From Pyxicephalus adspersus (Eukaryota; Chordata; Amphibia; Anura; Pyxicephalidae): DNA of 64,000 bases. The notes below the pieces were generated by a model that did not search any database, had not been told where the DNA came from, and worked only from the letters and a program-made list of their open reading frames with translations. Shown piece after piece: positions 24,427 through 36,231 of this stretch. A program made the translations under genes and the position numbers. The stretch spans positions 68,748,637 through 68,812,636 of the forward strand of contig NC_092859.1 of NCBI RefSeq assembly GCF_032062135.1. The letters run 5' to 3'. Numbering within the stretch: position 1 is the stretch's first letter; each line of letters starts with the position of its first letter.

Positions 24427-25037
24427 CCTCACTAGTGGTTCATTTCTTTCCGGTTTTATATGTCTAAAAGTGGTACATTGTTTTTCATGAAAATTTGTTT
24501 TACAGTATAATATAATAGTTTGAGTATAATAAAGTTTGAAACTCAAAATAATGCAAAAATTTTAAATTGAATAAATTAAATATATATATATATATATATT
24601 TATAAAAATAAAAAAATTTTTAAATTTAAAAAAATATATATATTATACTCGTACTATTTTATTATACTGTAAAATAAATGTTCTTGAAAACAATGTATTT
24701 CTTTTACACATATAAATCCAATGTATTGCATTCAATACAGTTATTTTGTATTGAATGCAATACAAATGGATTTTGAATTTCCCGCCCCGCCCTGCCGGCA
24801 ACATACGCATGCACCAATGTCACCGGGAACTCCCCTGGTGACTCATCGTGTGCAGAAGGCGCCAGAGGAAGCAGACAGGGATTGCAGCGATGGACGGCGC
24901 GGGACACCGGCGGATCAGGTAAGGCTGTATTTATTATTCCTTCCCATAGGTTTACCTACCCCGAGTGTGACTCGGGGTTACTGCTTTCAGCAACTTTTTT
25001 CCACCCCAAGTCACACTCGGGGTTACTGCAAGGAAGC
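24427..25037 (+). mobile_element. piggyBac-type MITE, copy 1
   Basis: A 611-bp element between TTAA at 24,423-24,426 and TTAA at 25,038-25,041. The A end begins CCTCACTAGTGGTTC. The B end (GTCACACTCGGGGTTACTGC) corresponds, diverged, to the B end of copy 2 at 25,113. It contains an AT-rich half, a TTGCATTCAATACA inverted word and a GC-rich block ending in CAGGTAAGG (donor-like GT at 24,919). There is no transposase. Confidence 0.8.
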
Positions 25038-25112
25038 TTAAAATGCATTTTGGTCAAACAAATGCTTTATGTAGGTTGTCAGTGGCGTATTGAGTTGGCA
25101 GCTCCGGTTTAA

Positions 25113-25462
25113 CCCCCCTAGCGGTATTCCCGAGTGTGACTAGTGTTGGATTTTTCAGATAAAAAACGGAGTTCTCGAATCACAATCAGGGTAGCTTTTA
25201 AGTAAAAAAAAAACACTTACCTTGTTCTGTCGCTGTCCACCGGGGTCCTGCTGGTCCCCGCAGATCCTGGGGACACGTCCTTCCTCCTCGATCTCCAGCG
25301 GGCGAATGCAGCGACGATCTCTGGGGTTTTCGAGTGACGTCAGTGCATGTGTCGGTGCGGGCAGGAGGATCGGAGGGAAATTTCAATAATTTTGTATTGG
25401 ATTCAATACAAAATAGCTGTATTGAGTCAAATACAAAGAAATATTCATAATATATCTATCTA

Positions 25463-25520
<58 letters not shown>

Positions 25521-25719
25521 GCTACTGTACAGTTATATTACATGTTTAAATATTTTTTTTATTTTTTTTAACAGATTTTTGTGTTTTGTTACTTAAAGTT
25601 TACTAATAAATTTGTTAAATTTATTAAATATCGGTGAGTTTTGCCAAAGAATTATAGCCTACGATGAAAAATACATTTCCATGTATGGAAATTTGGACGG
25701 AATTAGACCACTAGGGAGG
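25113..25719 (-). mobile_element. piggyBac-type MITE, copy 2, inverted relative to copy 1
   Basis: A 607-bp element between TTAA at 25,109-25,112 and 25,720-25,723. The B end is CCCCCCTAGCGGTATTCCC. The A end on the minus strand is CCTCCCTAGTGGTCTAATTC, matching copy 1's A end. The GC-rich block is followed on the minus strand by AACAAGGTAAGTG (donor-like). A (TA)n run occupies 25,458-25,514. Confidence 0.85.
25458..25514. repeat. (TA)n microsatellite
   Basis: A TATC-type start followed by a long run of TA dinucleotides within the MITE. It encodes the spurious YIYIYI open frame. Confidence 0.95.
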
Positions 25720-25723
25720 TTAA

Positions 25724-27484
25724 AGAAGTCCCTTTTACCTATCCTGTTCCCATACTTTTGTCATGTTTTGACCCACCTCCTCACCCCTACTCCCATTCCT
25801 GTGCCCAAAGAGGGGCTGCCAGGTATAATGTAGGTTCGGGTGTCATGTTGCTTCCAAATCAACATAATAAGGTTATCTTATATTTTATGTAAATCCTAAC
25901 AATGAACTTCTCTTATTTGATTCATTTTGGTCTGGTATATATGTTTGATATAACTTCATGTGTTGTCTGACTGTCCTAAAGAAGAGGGTGCTGTAATCTT
26001 ATCTGGTTTCTGTTTTCCTGATCCAAATGGGTGAGTAATTGTTGTCATTCTAGGATTGAAAGTGTGGTACTCTCAGAATCACCAGGTAAAATGAGAGGGG
26101 AGAAAAAGGAAACAAAAGCAGGCACCACGTCTAAGTAGCTCAATATGTTTCTTTTTTTTTTTATTTGGATACACTTTATTGTTAAAATGGTCTCTTCTGC
26201 AATGTTGCTGAAAGTCCATTTGGCTCCTAAAAGTTCATTATTCTGAAATCCTGCTTTAATCTATTGTTAAATTACAGATTTGCTCTTGTTGGTCAGTTCT
26301 GAGGCGTTAGATGGGCATATGTGTTTTTGTTCCAGATTTATTCAATTCCACGTGGAAAGAAACAACTCTGGGCATAAATACGCAAGACTAATGTAATTAT
26401 TTAATTCAGCTCACTGTTTTCCACTCATACACTGCAATATTCCGAAACAAAATAAGACAAGGGTTAAATAGATGACCTTTTCCAAAATGCCAAGAATCAT
26501 TTTAGCCCTTGGGCTCTGAGCATAAAAATGGAAGTCATAATATTTGGCTACTAAATAGCAGCTTTAGATGAAAGGCATTTTATATTTTAAATGCAGAAAA
26601 TGGCAACATTTAGAAAATCACCTAAAATTGCAAATTATTATAGGAACCATCAAGAATGTTGATCCTTTTATGACATATGTTAACAATGTCATAAGGGGAC
26701 AAAAAACAATTTTTATGTTTTGCTGTGTATTCCTGCGCTGATCATTTATCATCACCCTCCCTCTGCATTGTGTACTGTATCCTGCAAGACAGCCCATGGG
26801 ACAGTGTCCAAAACCCTGGGAATGTTTTGCATTATCTGGGAATGTTGCCAATTATGTAGCTAGGACCTCACTGGCTGCAAAAGAAGACCTTATGGCTTGT
26901 ATGTTATTTATACAGCCCTGTCCTATACATACCAAGATGTCTGTAACAAGTGTAAAGAGCTCATCTGTTATCAGCATGAATTCAGGTTTATTAGGTGAAT
27001 TTATTATCAGTTTTTAGCTAATGGTACCTAATAATGACCAACATCTCCATGCACTGCTACATTCCCATTGAAGCCATACCCAATAACACTGCACAGCAGC
27101 GATTTTTCTACTCTAAATAACACATGTGATTTATATGATATCAAGTGTGCTGATTCCAAATTTGAACTGAATTTGCCTATCACGCACAGATTTTAGGTTA
27201 TAGGCGTGCTATAGCTGTTCAAATTGTCTGTAATTGGGTAAAGTATTTTTACATGGGAACATTATAACAGTTGCAGCTACCACTTTGCCTGCTGCCGCTT
27301 CCACTGAATCACGCCCCCTGGTGGCATGCATGTTCCAACAGCGGCTAGGCATGTCTGGGCAAGTCAGTGAGCTGACATCAGAAATAGGTATGTAAGGCAA
27401 GATGGACCAAGGGCTTGTCTGTAGTGCGAAACCATCTTATTGGATAGTACAGCTAGGCCATAGTGAGTCTGTTTTGAGCTAAAG
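25724..27484. other. AT-rich sequence with no recognisable gene
   Basis: No domain-bearing frame and no delimited repeat. Confidence 0.5.
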
Positions 27485-28123
27485 ATGAGTAGGCGCAGCT
27501 GTGTTAATAAAATGGACAATTTTTTTCTACATTTGTGGCAAATATATCCCGTGTGATCAACACAAGAACCTAACCAATAGAGTGAGATTTGCTTACAAGT
27601 ATTACTTTGGATGTGAAATTGGAGATCAGGATAAAAGCTGGGCACCTCATATCTGCTGTCAGGTGTGTTACGTTGGCCTAACATGATGATTGAATGGGAA
27701 AAGGAATAAATTGCTTTTGCCTTGCCTATGGTTTGGCGCGAGCCAAAAGACCATCACTTGGACTGCTACTTCGGTATGAGTAAAATTGCTGTATAAGTCA
27801 AAAATCCTCTATCCTGATTGTGAATCTGCTGTGAAGCCAGTGCCACATGATGCAGAAAATCCAGTGCCAGTCCCTCCCACATATAATGTTACTGACAGTG
27901 ACATGTTGGATGAGGAACAGGAGGATTATGTCGATGTTAATGAATGTTATGAACCCCAATTTGAAGAGGGTAAGCCACATTTTATGAGCCAATTTAGATG
28001 ATCTAGTAAGGGACATGTCTTTGTCAAAAGAGAAGTCTGAACTATTAGCCTCCAGATTAGAGTACAATTTGCTACAAAAAGGAACCACAACTTCACAGTT
28101 TCGTGATCGTCACACAAAGTTCG

Positions 28124-28828
28124 CAGGTAATTAGAAGCTGGAAAACAGCCGCGTCTCTCCTGCGCATGGGGGCAGTTCTGACTCTGAGCGTGCCTATGCT
28201 AGCAAGCTTTATCAGCTTCACCAACCAATCAGGAAATAGCCTCTTAATCACCCCTGGCTATTTAGCTAGCTCACACACACTGCACTCTGTGTTCGTGCAA
28301 CACCTCTCCATTGTGCCTAGCCTCTAGTTCTGTGAGCTAGTTCCTGTTCACCTGGTGCTTAATTCAGTGTTTCCTCTGTCCAGCTCCTGCATTACCCTTC
28401 GTTGTCCAGTCTGTTGGTTTTTAGCCATCTTCCCTGTGCTGTTCCAGTGTTCCTGTCTGTCTGTGGATATCCCTGGGTCACCTGTGCCTCCTGTTGCTTC
28501 TAGTGTCTCCTGTGCTCCCTGTGCCCGCAGTGGCCCCTGTGTCACTAGTATCTCTCTCCTGGATCCCTGGCAATTGACCCCTCTCTTGCTTGCTGCCTGC
28601 CTCGACCCCGGCTTTCCTCGACTATCCTTCTACTTTGTGTTTTGCCCACCATAGTGTGCACAAGGACCACAACCTGGCAGTAACCAGAGGTCCAATATCC
28701 TCACCATTAGAGGCTCTGGAGAAAACCTGGTTACTGCTTAGACGCTGAGCCTTGGCCCTTCTCAGGGCTCACATCACCTTCATGCAAACCATAGCACCCC
28801 CCAGTGGTCCTGTCTCTCAATGCATGAC
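28124..28828. repeat. Interspersed repeat inserted in the pseudogene
   Basis: The pseudogene text stops after a TTCGCAG at about 28,122 and resumes at GAGTACATACCAGAGCAG near 28,829. Part of this insert recurs inverted at 3,790-4,050. It ends CAATGCATGACA, so on the minus strand it begins TGTCATGCATTGAG. It could be an LTR or a non-autonomous element. No open frame of note. Confidence 0.65.
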
Positions 28829-28944
28829 AACGAGTACATACCAGAGCAGTGAAGATTGTTCATAGACTCGAGCAAAGCAAGTTTGAAAGCTGTATTGCTG
28901 CATAAAGGTAACAAAAAACCTTCTGTTCCTCTTGCTCATGCCGA

Positions 28945-29496
28945 ATGAAAGAGACATACAAATTCATTAAGGTCATTTTGAAATTGATTAAATGTTCAGA
29001 ATACAATTGGAATGTTTGTGGTGACCTGAAGGTGGTGGCACTCCTTCTTGGCCTGCAATTGGGATATACAAAATATATGTGCTTTCTGTGCCTGTGGAAC
29101 AGTCATGATGACAGCAACCACTACAAAGTGAAAGAATGGCCACCCACACCTGAACACACTGTTGGCCAGTACAACGTGAATGTTAAATGCATAAATTACT
29201 TTGCCATTGCTATGAATCATATTGGTATGGGTTTTCAGTGTCTGAAGGACAAGTTTGGAAAAGTTATAACAGATGCTAAACTGAAAGCAGGCATTTTTGT
29301 TGGTCCCCAAATCCACAATTTGATGTGTGATGCAACATTCAGAGACAAACTCAGCCCCCTTGAACTTGCTGCTTGGGATTCATTCGTGCTAGTTGCACAA
29401 AACTTTCTGGGCAACCAGCGAGCTAAAAACCATGCTGAACTCGTGAACAACTTGCTAACAGCACACCATCAACTTGGCTGCCGAATGTCAAATTAA
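28945..29496 (+). pseudogene. Longest surviving reading frame of the unknown-family pseudogene
   Basis: 183 codons remain open. From the start they read KETYKFIKVILKLIK, then NWNVCGDLKVVALLLGLQLG with YTKYMCFLCLWNSHDDSNHY, the family's most recognisable block (CGDLK...GYTKY.CFLC.W.S). YFAIAMNHIGMGFQCLKDKFG and AGIFVGPQI follow, then WDSFVLVAQNFLGN and the end at GCRMSN. Compared with the family pattern, about 25 residues before the FAIAMNHIG block appear deleted. The frame ends by a shift: the next frame continues with INF..SHLDFFPQN and GERFHQDIS. The spaced Cys pairs may bind metal, but no catalytic domain is known to me. Its initial Met is accidental. Confidence 0.7.
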
Positions 29497-29718
29497 TTTC
29501 TTATATTCCCATTTGGACTTCTTCCCACAAAACTTGGGTGATGTGAGTGATGAAAAAGGGGAAAGGTTCCACCAGGACATTTCTTGATGGGCGACTACTG
29601 CTGGTTTCTGCAACGGGAGACAGCGAAGAGCCACAAATTCAAAAGGAAGTGCCTGAAACACTTCTGAAGTGTACATGTGTGTTGAACAAGGATTGTTCAT
29701 AATTGTAAATGTTGTTGC

Positions 29719-29724
29719 AATAAA
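29719..29724 (+). promoter_or_regulatory. Poly(A) signal downstream of the pseudogene stop
   Basis: AATAAA about 52 bases past the ancestral stop at 29,665-29,667. It fits the 3' UTR of an intronless or retrocopied gene, though such a hexamer also arises by chance in AT-rich DNA. Confidence 0.4.
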
Positions 29725-29749
29725 AAACTACATTTTTGTAATGTCATGG

Positions 29750-30705
29750 AACTATGAGGCAAAAGTTAGTTATGTATAGAGATTACATAGTAACTGTGGA
29801 ACGAGAGAATGTAGCTAATCGCGTCTATACACGCAATTAACTTAAGATCCTAAAGTCCTGGATTCAGCGCACTTGATTTAGTACAGGACACATGGATTAG
29901 ACCAAGTCGCAGACAAGATTTATTTTTTTGTGACGCAGTGTAATTAAACTGCTTGTAATCTATTTGTTACATATTTAGAATATTAAATTAGATATTAGAA
30001 TAAGGCCCCAATTATAAAGCAGTGGTATGACCTTACCCGGACTATTTCGCTAGTTGAAAAATGCATATTTTCCCCTTCATAAATGTGCAATACCCTCCAC
30101 TTGCCTGGTAGACAAATAATGGGATGAAATAAAGAGCCAAGAGTATGTGAGCTTAGTCATCATAAATATTTTAAAATGTTTTTCAATGTACAGAGCACAG
30201 TATACTTACATATACAGTATATTGCAGTTTATGTTTAGTTGATTAGCTTAGCAATCAGCTTGTCATAAAATAGTTTTTTTTACCACTACACCTATTAAGT
30301 AAATTGAATAGATTTCTTGCCCAACAAAAGAACAAAAACAATTAAGAAAATATTATAGCAAGAAAATAAAAAATATGTCAAGTTGATTGCTTGCTTAACT
30401 AAGCCTGTTATACATTATACGCAAAGGTTTCTTAATCAAAGAAATCATAGAAAGAATGTGACCTTCTTATGGAGATAGTGGCACACACCATATCAATTTT
30501 CAGAGCAAGCTAATTAAATGAGAAATTTCTTTGGTGCATCAAATTCTGAAAGAGTTTTCTAATTACAATCAGGATAATTAAAATGTGAAACACATTAAAT
30601 AACTCCTAATACATGAAACTATAACTAAACCACAGCTATATTAACAAAATAAATACACTTCTTAGTTTTCAGAGATTAGGTAAAAATGTTAAAAATGTAA
30701 TTCAC
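29750..30705. other. AT-rich non-coding stretch
   Basis: No gene and no delimited repeat. It is rich in homeodomain-like words (TAATTA, CTAATTA, TTAATC) between 30,230 and 30,620. Confidence 0.4.
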
Positions 30706-30707
30706 AT

Positions 30708-30969
30708 TGGTGTTCCTCAACCAGGGTTCCTTTCAGAAGCTGCTGGGTGTTCCTTAAACCCTAATAAATGTGTGCCTCTCAGGACAGGTTAAGTGACACT
30801 AATAATCTTTGTGGCTATTTGTAAGGGTGACATTCTTTCCACTAACCAGCAGTGTAACAGACATTCTTCTTACTGACCACCACACATATAGAAATTTTAC
30901 CAGGGGTTGCCTAAAGACCTGAAAGTTATTTCAAGTATTCCTCCATGTTGAAAAGGTTGACTAACACTG
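30708..30969. mobile_element. hAT-type MITE
   Basis: It starts GGTGTTCCTCAACCAGGGTTCC and ends AAAAGGTTGACTAACACTG, the inverted counterpart. Interior blocks (CCTCTCAGGACAGGTTAAGTGACAC and TATTCCTCCATG) match the hAT MITE at 42,603-42,926. I see no intact 8-bp target duplication. Confidence 0.7.
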
Positions 30970-33900
30970 TTTTTATATTATGGTAGAAATGTATAATACT
31001 GTTTACAAGGCACAGTTAACCAGGACACTATGCTGCACTGAACAGTGCTTATTAGTCTATACATCCCATGGACTGGGGATACCCAAGGGGGTATTGGGGG
31101 TACCCAAATGGCTTCCATAGTCACCAGATGTCGATTCAAGTGTTTATTTGACCTATTGTTGTGTTTCTTTTAGCTCAGTTGCATCTGGTCATCCTCCTCT
31201 GACCCCTGGCATTTTCTCTTTTGCAGAGCATTTTCTATAAAGATTTAGTTCTGGAGATAGTTATTTGTGAAAATCCTAGTAAGTCAGCGGTTTATGAAAT
31301 GCTCAGACCAGCCCTTCTGCCAAAGTCAACCTTTCTTTCTTATTCTGATGCTCAGTTTGAGCTTCAGAAGGTCGTAAAAATCTGAATCTTTGTCTTTGCA
31401 GCCTTCATGTCTGAGCTCAATGTACCTAATGTGAATGTAGGCATGTCCATGTAGACATTTTAGAACAGACAAGTAATCATTGCAAACCTGATTTTCATAG
31501 CACTTTAGAAAGAATTAGGCATTGGTGTGTGATATATTTTCCATCCTTAGTTCATTTTTACATTTGTTCTCCTAGTTCCAGAGCTGTAACTAATGAATTT
31601 TCACCTCTTGATTCACCTTGAGATTCCTACACCTGTGTTTTAGCCTCTTGATTTTTGTGTAACAATTAAACCTTAAACAAAAATTTAAATATTATTTATC
31701 TATGGAGGAAGCCATACCTGTCTCCTAGACTGTACCTCAAACATAGTGCTGCATGAAAGTTGATGAGATTAACAACATACAAAAGAATGATAATACTTGT
31801 TTTTTTTTTTATAAGTTTAGCAGGTTTGTTCTGTATTTGTTGAAATTATTCCTAAAGAAGGCAAAACGAATGTAGCTGCCATATCCAAGGACTGGTTAGC
31901 CAAAAAATATTGCAGTTTTTTTAGAGTTTATATATGCTTTAACACTGCAATATACAGGATTCTTATGAAAGTGCTTAAAATGTATGTAAATAGCATCTCA
32001 ATTCTATATCTTGCTGAAAAGAAAATATAAATCTATACAATTGGGGCAAAGAAAGGCTAAAGCTTTCTTGTTTGGTTTGCTCTACTGATGTATTGGCAGA
32101 TGAAATGCTAACATTCTAGGGTTATAGAAACATGATGGTATACAACACATATATATATTTTTGTTTACATAGACTGTCTCCAAAGCAATAATTCTACGCG
32201 GTAGTGGTGCCTTCGAGGACCGGCAACCAGAAAAATGTAGGGGGCAGTTTTGGGTAGCAATCTGTGATTGTTATTTGGTTTATATTATTGTTTGGTATCG
32301 TTTGATATAGTTATTAAAGAATAATATTAATATTTATTAAAACTCCTGAGGGCGATTTGACTAAAAGAAAATAGTGTTGTTTTATTGATGACGTAGTTGG
32401 GGGGTGGTTGGTTAATAAAGGTCTGCGGTACTCTGTTTTGCCACAGTCATGGTTGTGTAGGAGCTGTCTCTTTCTATTTTCAAGTTACCTTCTTCAAACA
32501 TTTTTCTGCTCCTGTACCAGATGAATGACAGTGGAACATTTACATACATGTACATAATTCTCATTAGATATACAATTGGTAATAAGAAAAACATGCACAT
32601 AAAAATGTCTAATGGGTGCAATTGTAAGTAAATGTAGACTTTAATGTTTTATTTATTTAATACACTACAGAAAGATAATATGATATCTGAACTATAATTC
32701 ATTTTGTGAACAATGACTCAGATATAACAAGCTTGAGATATTCTGTGTATGAATCCTGTGTGTGCTTCTGCTTGAGCACATGTGCTCTGATTACTTCCTT
32801 TGTATTATCAGCAAAGCCTGCCTTTAATTTAACCTCATTAGATGGAAGTGAGTGGCATGTTGTACCCTGTGTCTTGCTTCCAGTGTACTCCTGACCTCCC
32901 ACAAAGCCACCCACACAATGTAGCTGTTATTGCACCAGGAGATAAATGCTACATCAGCCAAGGAAATTGAAACATCTCAATGGTAAATCTTTTTATTTCT
33001 TAAAATGAGATTGCTGCTTATTCATTAAACCTGAAATAAATGGGAACAATTGCATATGAAGATGAAAAAAAAAGAACAACTTCCCATTTAGTCACCCTTG
33101 TTGGTGGTTTGGTACAAAAAGTACTTTTATCTTAGGTGATCTGCACATGGAAGGGAATAATAAAATGACTATTTTACTAAAGATGTATTTGTCCATTAAT
33201 ATTCATAAGCAAGATATTGCTAAGTTCTTGTTTTTTTTTTTTTTGTTTTTTTTTGCAGGATACTGTAAAGAAATGTGACGGTTCCAGTGAACTTTGGCAT
33301 ACTATATGTCCTCTCTGTCACACTGGATTTACCTTGGACTATCATTGGATTTGCTTGTCTTTGTCATGTCTTCTTTCCAACCAATCATTCCTCTGCCTTT
33401 GGTCTTTATTTTTCTATGTCTTAACCTTATGATTTGGTTCTCCAATTATGTCTTTATTTGATTGTCAACTGCCACCTTCAGCTCAGATGTATGACAGCAG
33501 TGATAAAAGTGGTCGTGGCGTTTTGTTTTTTTTTACTTTATACCACATTGCAATCATCCAGAACCTCTGAAACTGCCTAAACTGCTTGCAAAAGCGTTTA
33601 AACTCAAGTAAGTGCAGATGGTTAGGTTGCCAAGTCTCCCTTGGATGCTACATGTAGCATCTGAAAAACCATTTAGTAATGCTAACAAAAGCAAAAGTCT
33701 GAGCTAGTCTAAGCATGCCCTATACCTTCTTTCCTGGATGAATGGTGTTGTTAGCAGGCAACTGAGCTGGTGCTGATTCAACCCTACAGCAAAGAGAGGA
33801 TCAACTTTTTTTCCAAGACCTTATTACCCTTTGTCATGCCCTTGTTGTATATTAATGTTCATTGTGTTTCATGTAACCTGTATCCTGTTAAATCAGTGAA

Positions 33901-34733
33901 TTCAAATGAATACACTGCCAATGCACCAAGGAAAAAAGGGGCATGCATCATTTTTCTGATGCAGTACATCACAACACACAACAGTGCATTGCTATGTGTT
34001 TTGTTGCCCCCCAAAGTTGTATCTGTGCTACATTCCTACTGTTTTTCAGTACATATTTACTATTATATATTTTATGTCTAGCTATACCATTTTTTAAATT
34101 GGTTTTTCATAGAATGGGGAAGTTAAATACCTACTTTCCAGATTAAAAAAGTGTTTAGGTATTAAAAATTGCATTGTATTCTCCCAAAAATAGGCATATC
34201 TTATATTTTTTGGGGCGCTGTCATATTTGATGTAGGCCAAGATGAATGCACACGCTTTTTACATTTCAAGTTTTATTAATTGTTAAAGCTTATTCTATTC
34301 TGTGCTTTCATCAATAAAAAGCTAGCAAACACCCTCCAGTCATTACTTGGTATTGCTTTGCTGTTTGTTTTAATGACATTGCAGCTAAATGGTACTCTAA
34401 AATGTTGTATTAGATGTGTACTCTGAATGTTTAAAGTTTAACTTATTTTTATGCACATGCAAATGTTTACACTTTTGGTTTAGTTCAACAATAACATTCA
34501 TTGCTTGTTTGCCTTGTTTTCCAACATTTTGATTACAGCTTCTGTACATATAGAATGCAACTTGCCAAGGACAATAACTCCAATTTCTTGGCTGTCAGCT
34601 CAACAGCTTTGATTTAAAGTAAAACCTAACTAAATGACATTGAGTTGGCAGAAGCACTCTGCATCATGGACAGCTGGCTTTTTTTTAAATAAAATAATGT
34701 TTTTAAGAAATTGTTGCATCCTAATAATAATTA
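30970..34733. other. Long AT-rich stretch with no recognisable gene
   Basis: T-runs at 31,800-31,811 and 33,231-33,254; the latter is followed by GCAG. No domain-bearing frames. The 103-residue frame at 33,770-34,081 shows nothing recognisable. Confidence 0.5.
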
Positions 34734-35326
34734 TAGTGTTGTTGTTCGAATTCGGGTTGTCCCTATATTCGACCCGAATATGGCTCTTCGAATTCGGGTG
34801 GACCCGACCCGGGATTCGACAGCAAAAATTCGAAAGGAAAAAAAAAAAAAAATCAGTTTTTTATTTTAAACTTGTTTTTTTTATTTTTTACAGGTTATCA
34901 GACAATGACATTATGAATCATAATGTCATAGTGGGATTCCTGGACCGTGGGAACTGTGCGGTCATAGCTAATTGAAAGCAGGTGCCTTCAGTTAGCTGTA
35001 ACCGCAAGCAATAGGAGGGCAATAGAGGTTGAATGGAGATACTGCCCCTGATTCATCATTGAAATCCGCAATCGCTGGAAGCGCGAACGTACGCGCGGCC
35101 AGCGATCGCGGATCACCGCGGTCCGGACTCGAGTATGTGCGTACACTCGCCTCACTACCAGCCGGATTCCAGCCTGTAGAAGCTCTACACAGTGGGGAAA
35201 CAAACCCGAATTTTTCTCCCATTGACTTTAATGGTGTTCGAATTCGATGTTCGACCACCCAAATTTTTTTGCTATATTCGAGCGAATAGCTGCCGAATCG
35301 AATAGTGAGCTATTCGACCAACACTA
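34734..35326. mobile_element. 593-bp palindromic MITE with TAGTGTTG ends
   Basis: Ends are TAGTGTTGTTGTTCGAATTCG and, from the right on the minus strand, TAGTGTTGGTCGAATAGCTC. ATTA lies outside both ends (34,730-34,733, 35,327-35,330). The interior is built on TTCGAATTCG words. It carries ACAGGTTATC near 34,890 (module shared with 51,838 and 53,367) and, from 35,042, the left part of the TGCCCCTGATTCATCA MITE seen at 18,512. Confidence 0.75.
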
Positions 35327-35330
35327 ATTA

Positions 35331-36231
35331 ATTATCATCTTCTTCAGACACTTCACAGCCACTTCCTGTCCATATGCATGAACTCCCGCAATTGCAGCAT
35401 TGTTTTATACTGTGTTAACAGTTGATTAGTGGTAAAAGTCTTCTCCCCTATAATATTTTGATACCTGTGCCAACAATGTTTTAATAAATGTACTGCCCTT
35501 TGGGAACAAGCAGCAAACAATTTGTACACTTGCTTTTTCCCAGGTCCCCACTGACAATTGGAAACCAAAGTGGTTCCCAATTGTGTGACCACAATGCCAG
35601 CTCTAGAAAAAGGTTTTGTTTTTTCTTGATCTTGTTATTGGTGTTTGAAACATTAACACATTTGGGGTATATAAAAATATTGCTAAACTTTAAATGTGAC
35701 ATAAAAATCCATGGAAAGGTCAGCTATTTCAGGTGCATTCACAGAGGATTACTTGACCGTTCATAATCATTTGTCTGTATTTTAGAATCTGCACCATTTT
35801 AATGCTGCAGAAATAATAATATTATTTTATTATTAGGGATGCTTTATAAAAGGCTAAAGGCCAAAACTGTCCTCACGTTAATCTCAGATGTGTTAGGTTT
35901 TCATGCTGTTCTAATAATAGGTAGGGGGAAGGCTTGTGAACCTAATTTTACAATGAACGTTAGACAATCAAGGCTCGCTGCATTTCCAATCCAAAGCACT
36001 TTTAAAGCAGTTTCAAATTTGCCGTGCTTGGAATAGTAATGAACTGGGAACAGAGTTGCCCTGACAGCATTTCCAATATGTAGAATAGGGCTGTGATGCA
36101 GTGATGTCAGAAGAACGATAACTCCAGAGTTCATTGTGTTAAAAAGTGTCAATATTTTGTTGTTAATATTAGTAAGAACCCCACATTAAAAAATGTTTAA
36201 AAAAAGAAATGACATGGGGGCATGGTAATAA
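35331..36231. other. AT-rich sequence with no recognisable gene
   Basis: No domain-bearing frame or delimited repeat. Frames on opposite strands near 35,353-36,152 overlap one another and look random. Confidence 0.5.

Larger units (their letters stand above)
27485..29667 (+). pseudogene. Broken intronless copy of a conserved gene family of unknown function
   Basis: Pieces in several plus-strand frames line up in order with a long uncharacterised protein that I recall from many invertebrate and some vertebrate genomes. Position by position these are a start at 27,485 (MSRRSC); a Cys-rich block YYFGCEIGDQDKSWAPHICC (about 27,600-27,660); PMVWREPKDH at 27,725-27,754; PVPHDAENPVPVPP; LVRDMSLSKEKSELLASRL before 28,124; RLFIDSSKASLKAVLLH from about 28,850; then the 183-residue frame and a last block FHQDIS..GDYCW ending at a stop at 29,665. 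Frameshifts occur in a T-run near 27,521, near 27,686, near 28,944 and after 29,480. A Trp codon has become TGA near 28,849. A repeat interrupts it at 28,124-28,828. No introns are seen. AATAAA lies at 29,719-29,724. The function of the family is unknown to me. Confidence 0.7.

Noticed and set aside
33217..33432. Exon after a T-rich tract and GCAG acceptor-like site
   Set aside because: The 71-residue frame has no recognisable domain and no donor or partner exon could be supported.
35029..35289. Similar peptides (RWPRV.SRFQR.RISMMNQG) encoded at 18.4-18.6 kb and 35.0-35.2 kb
   Set aside because: The similarity is the shared palindromic MITE read in translation, not a protein family.
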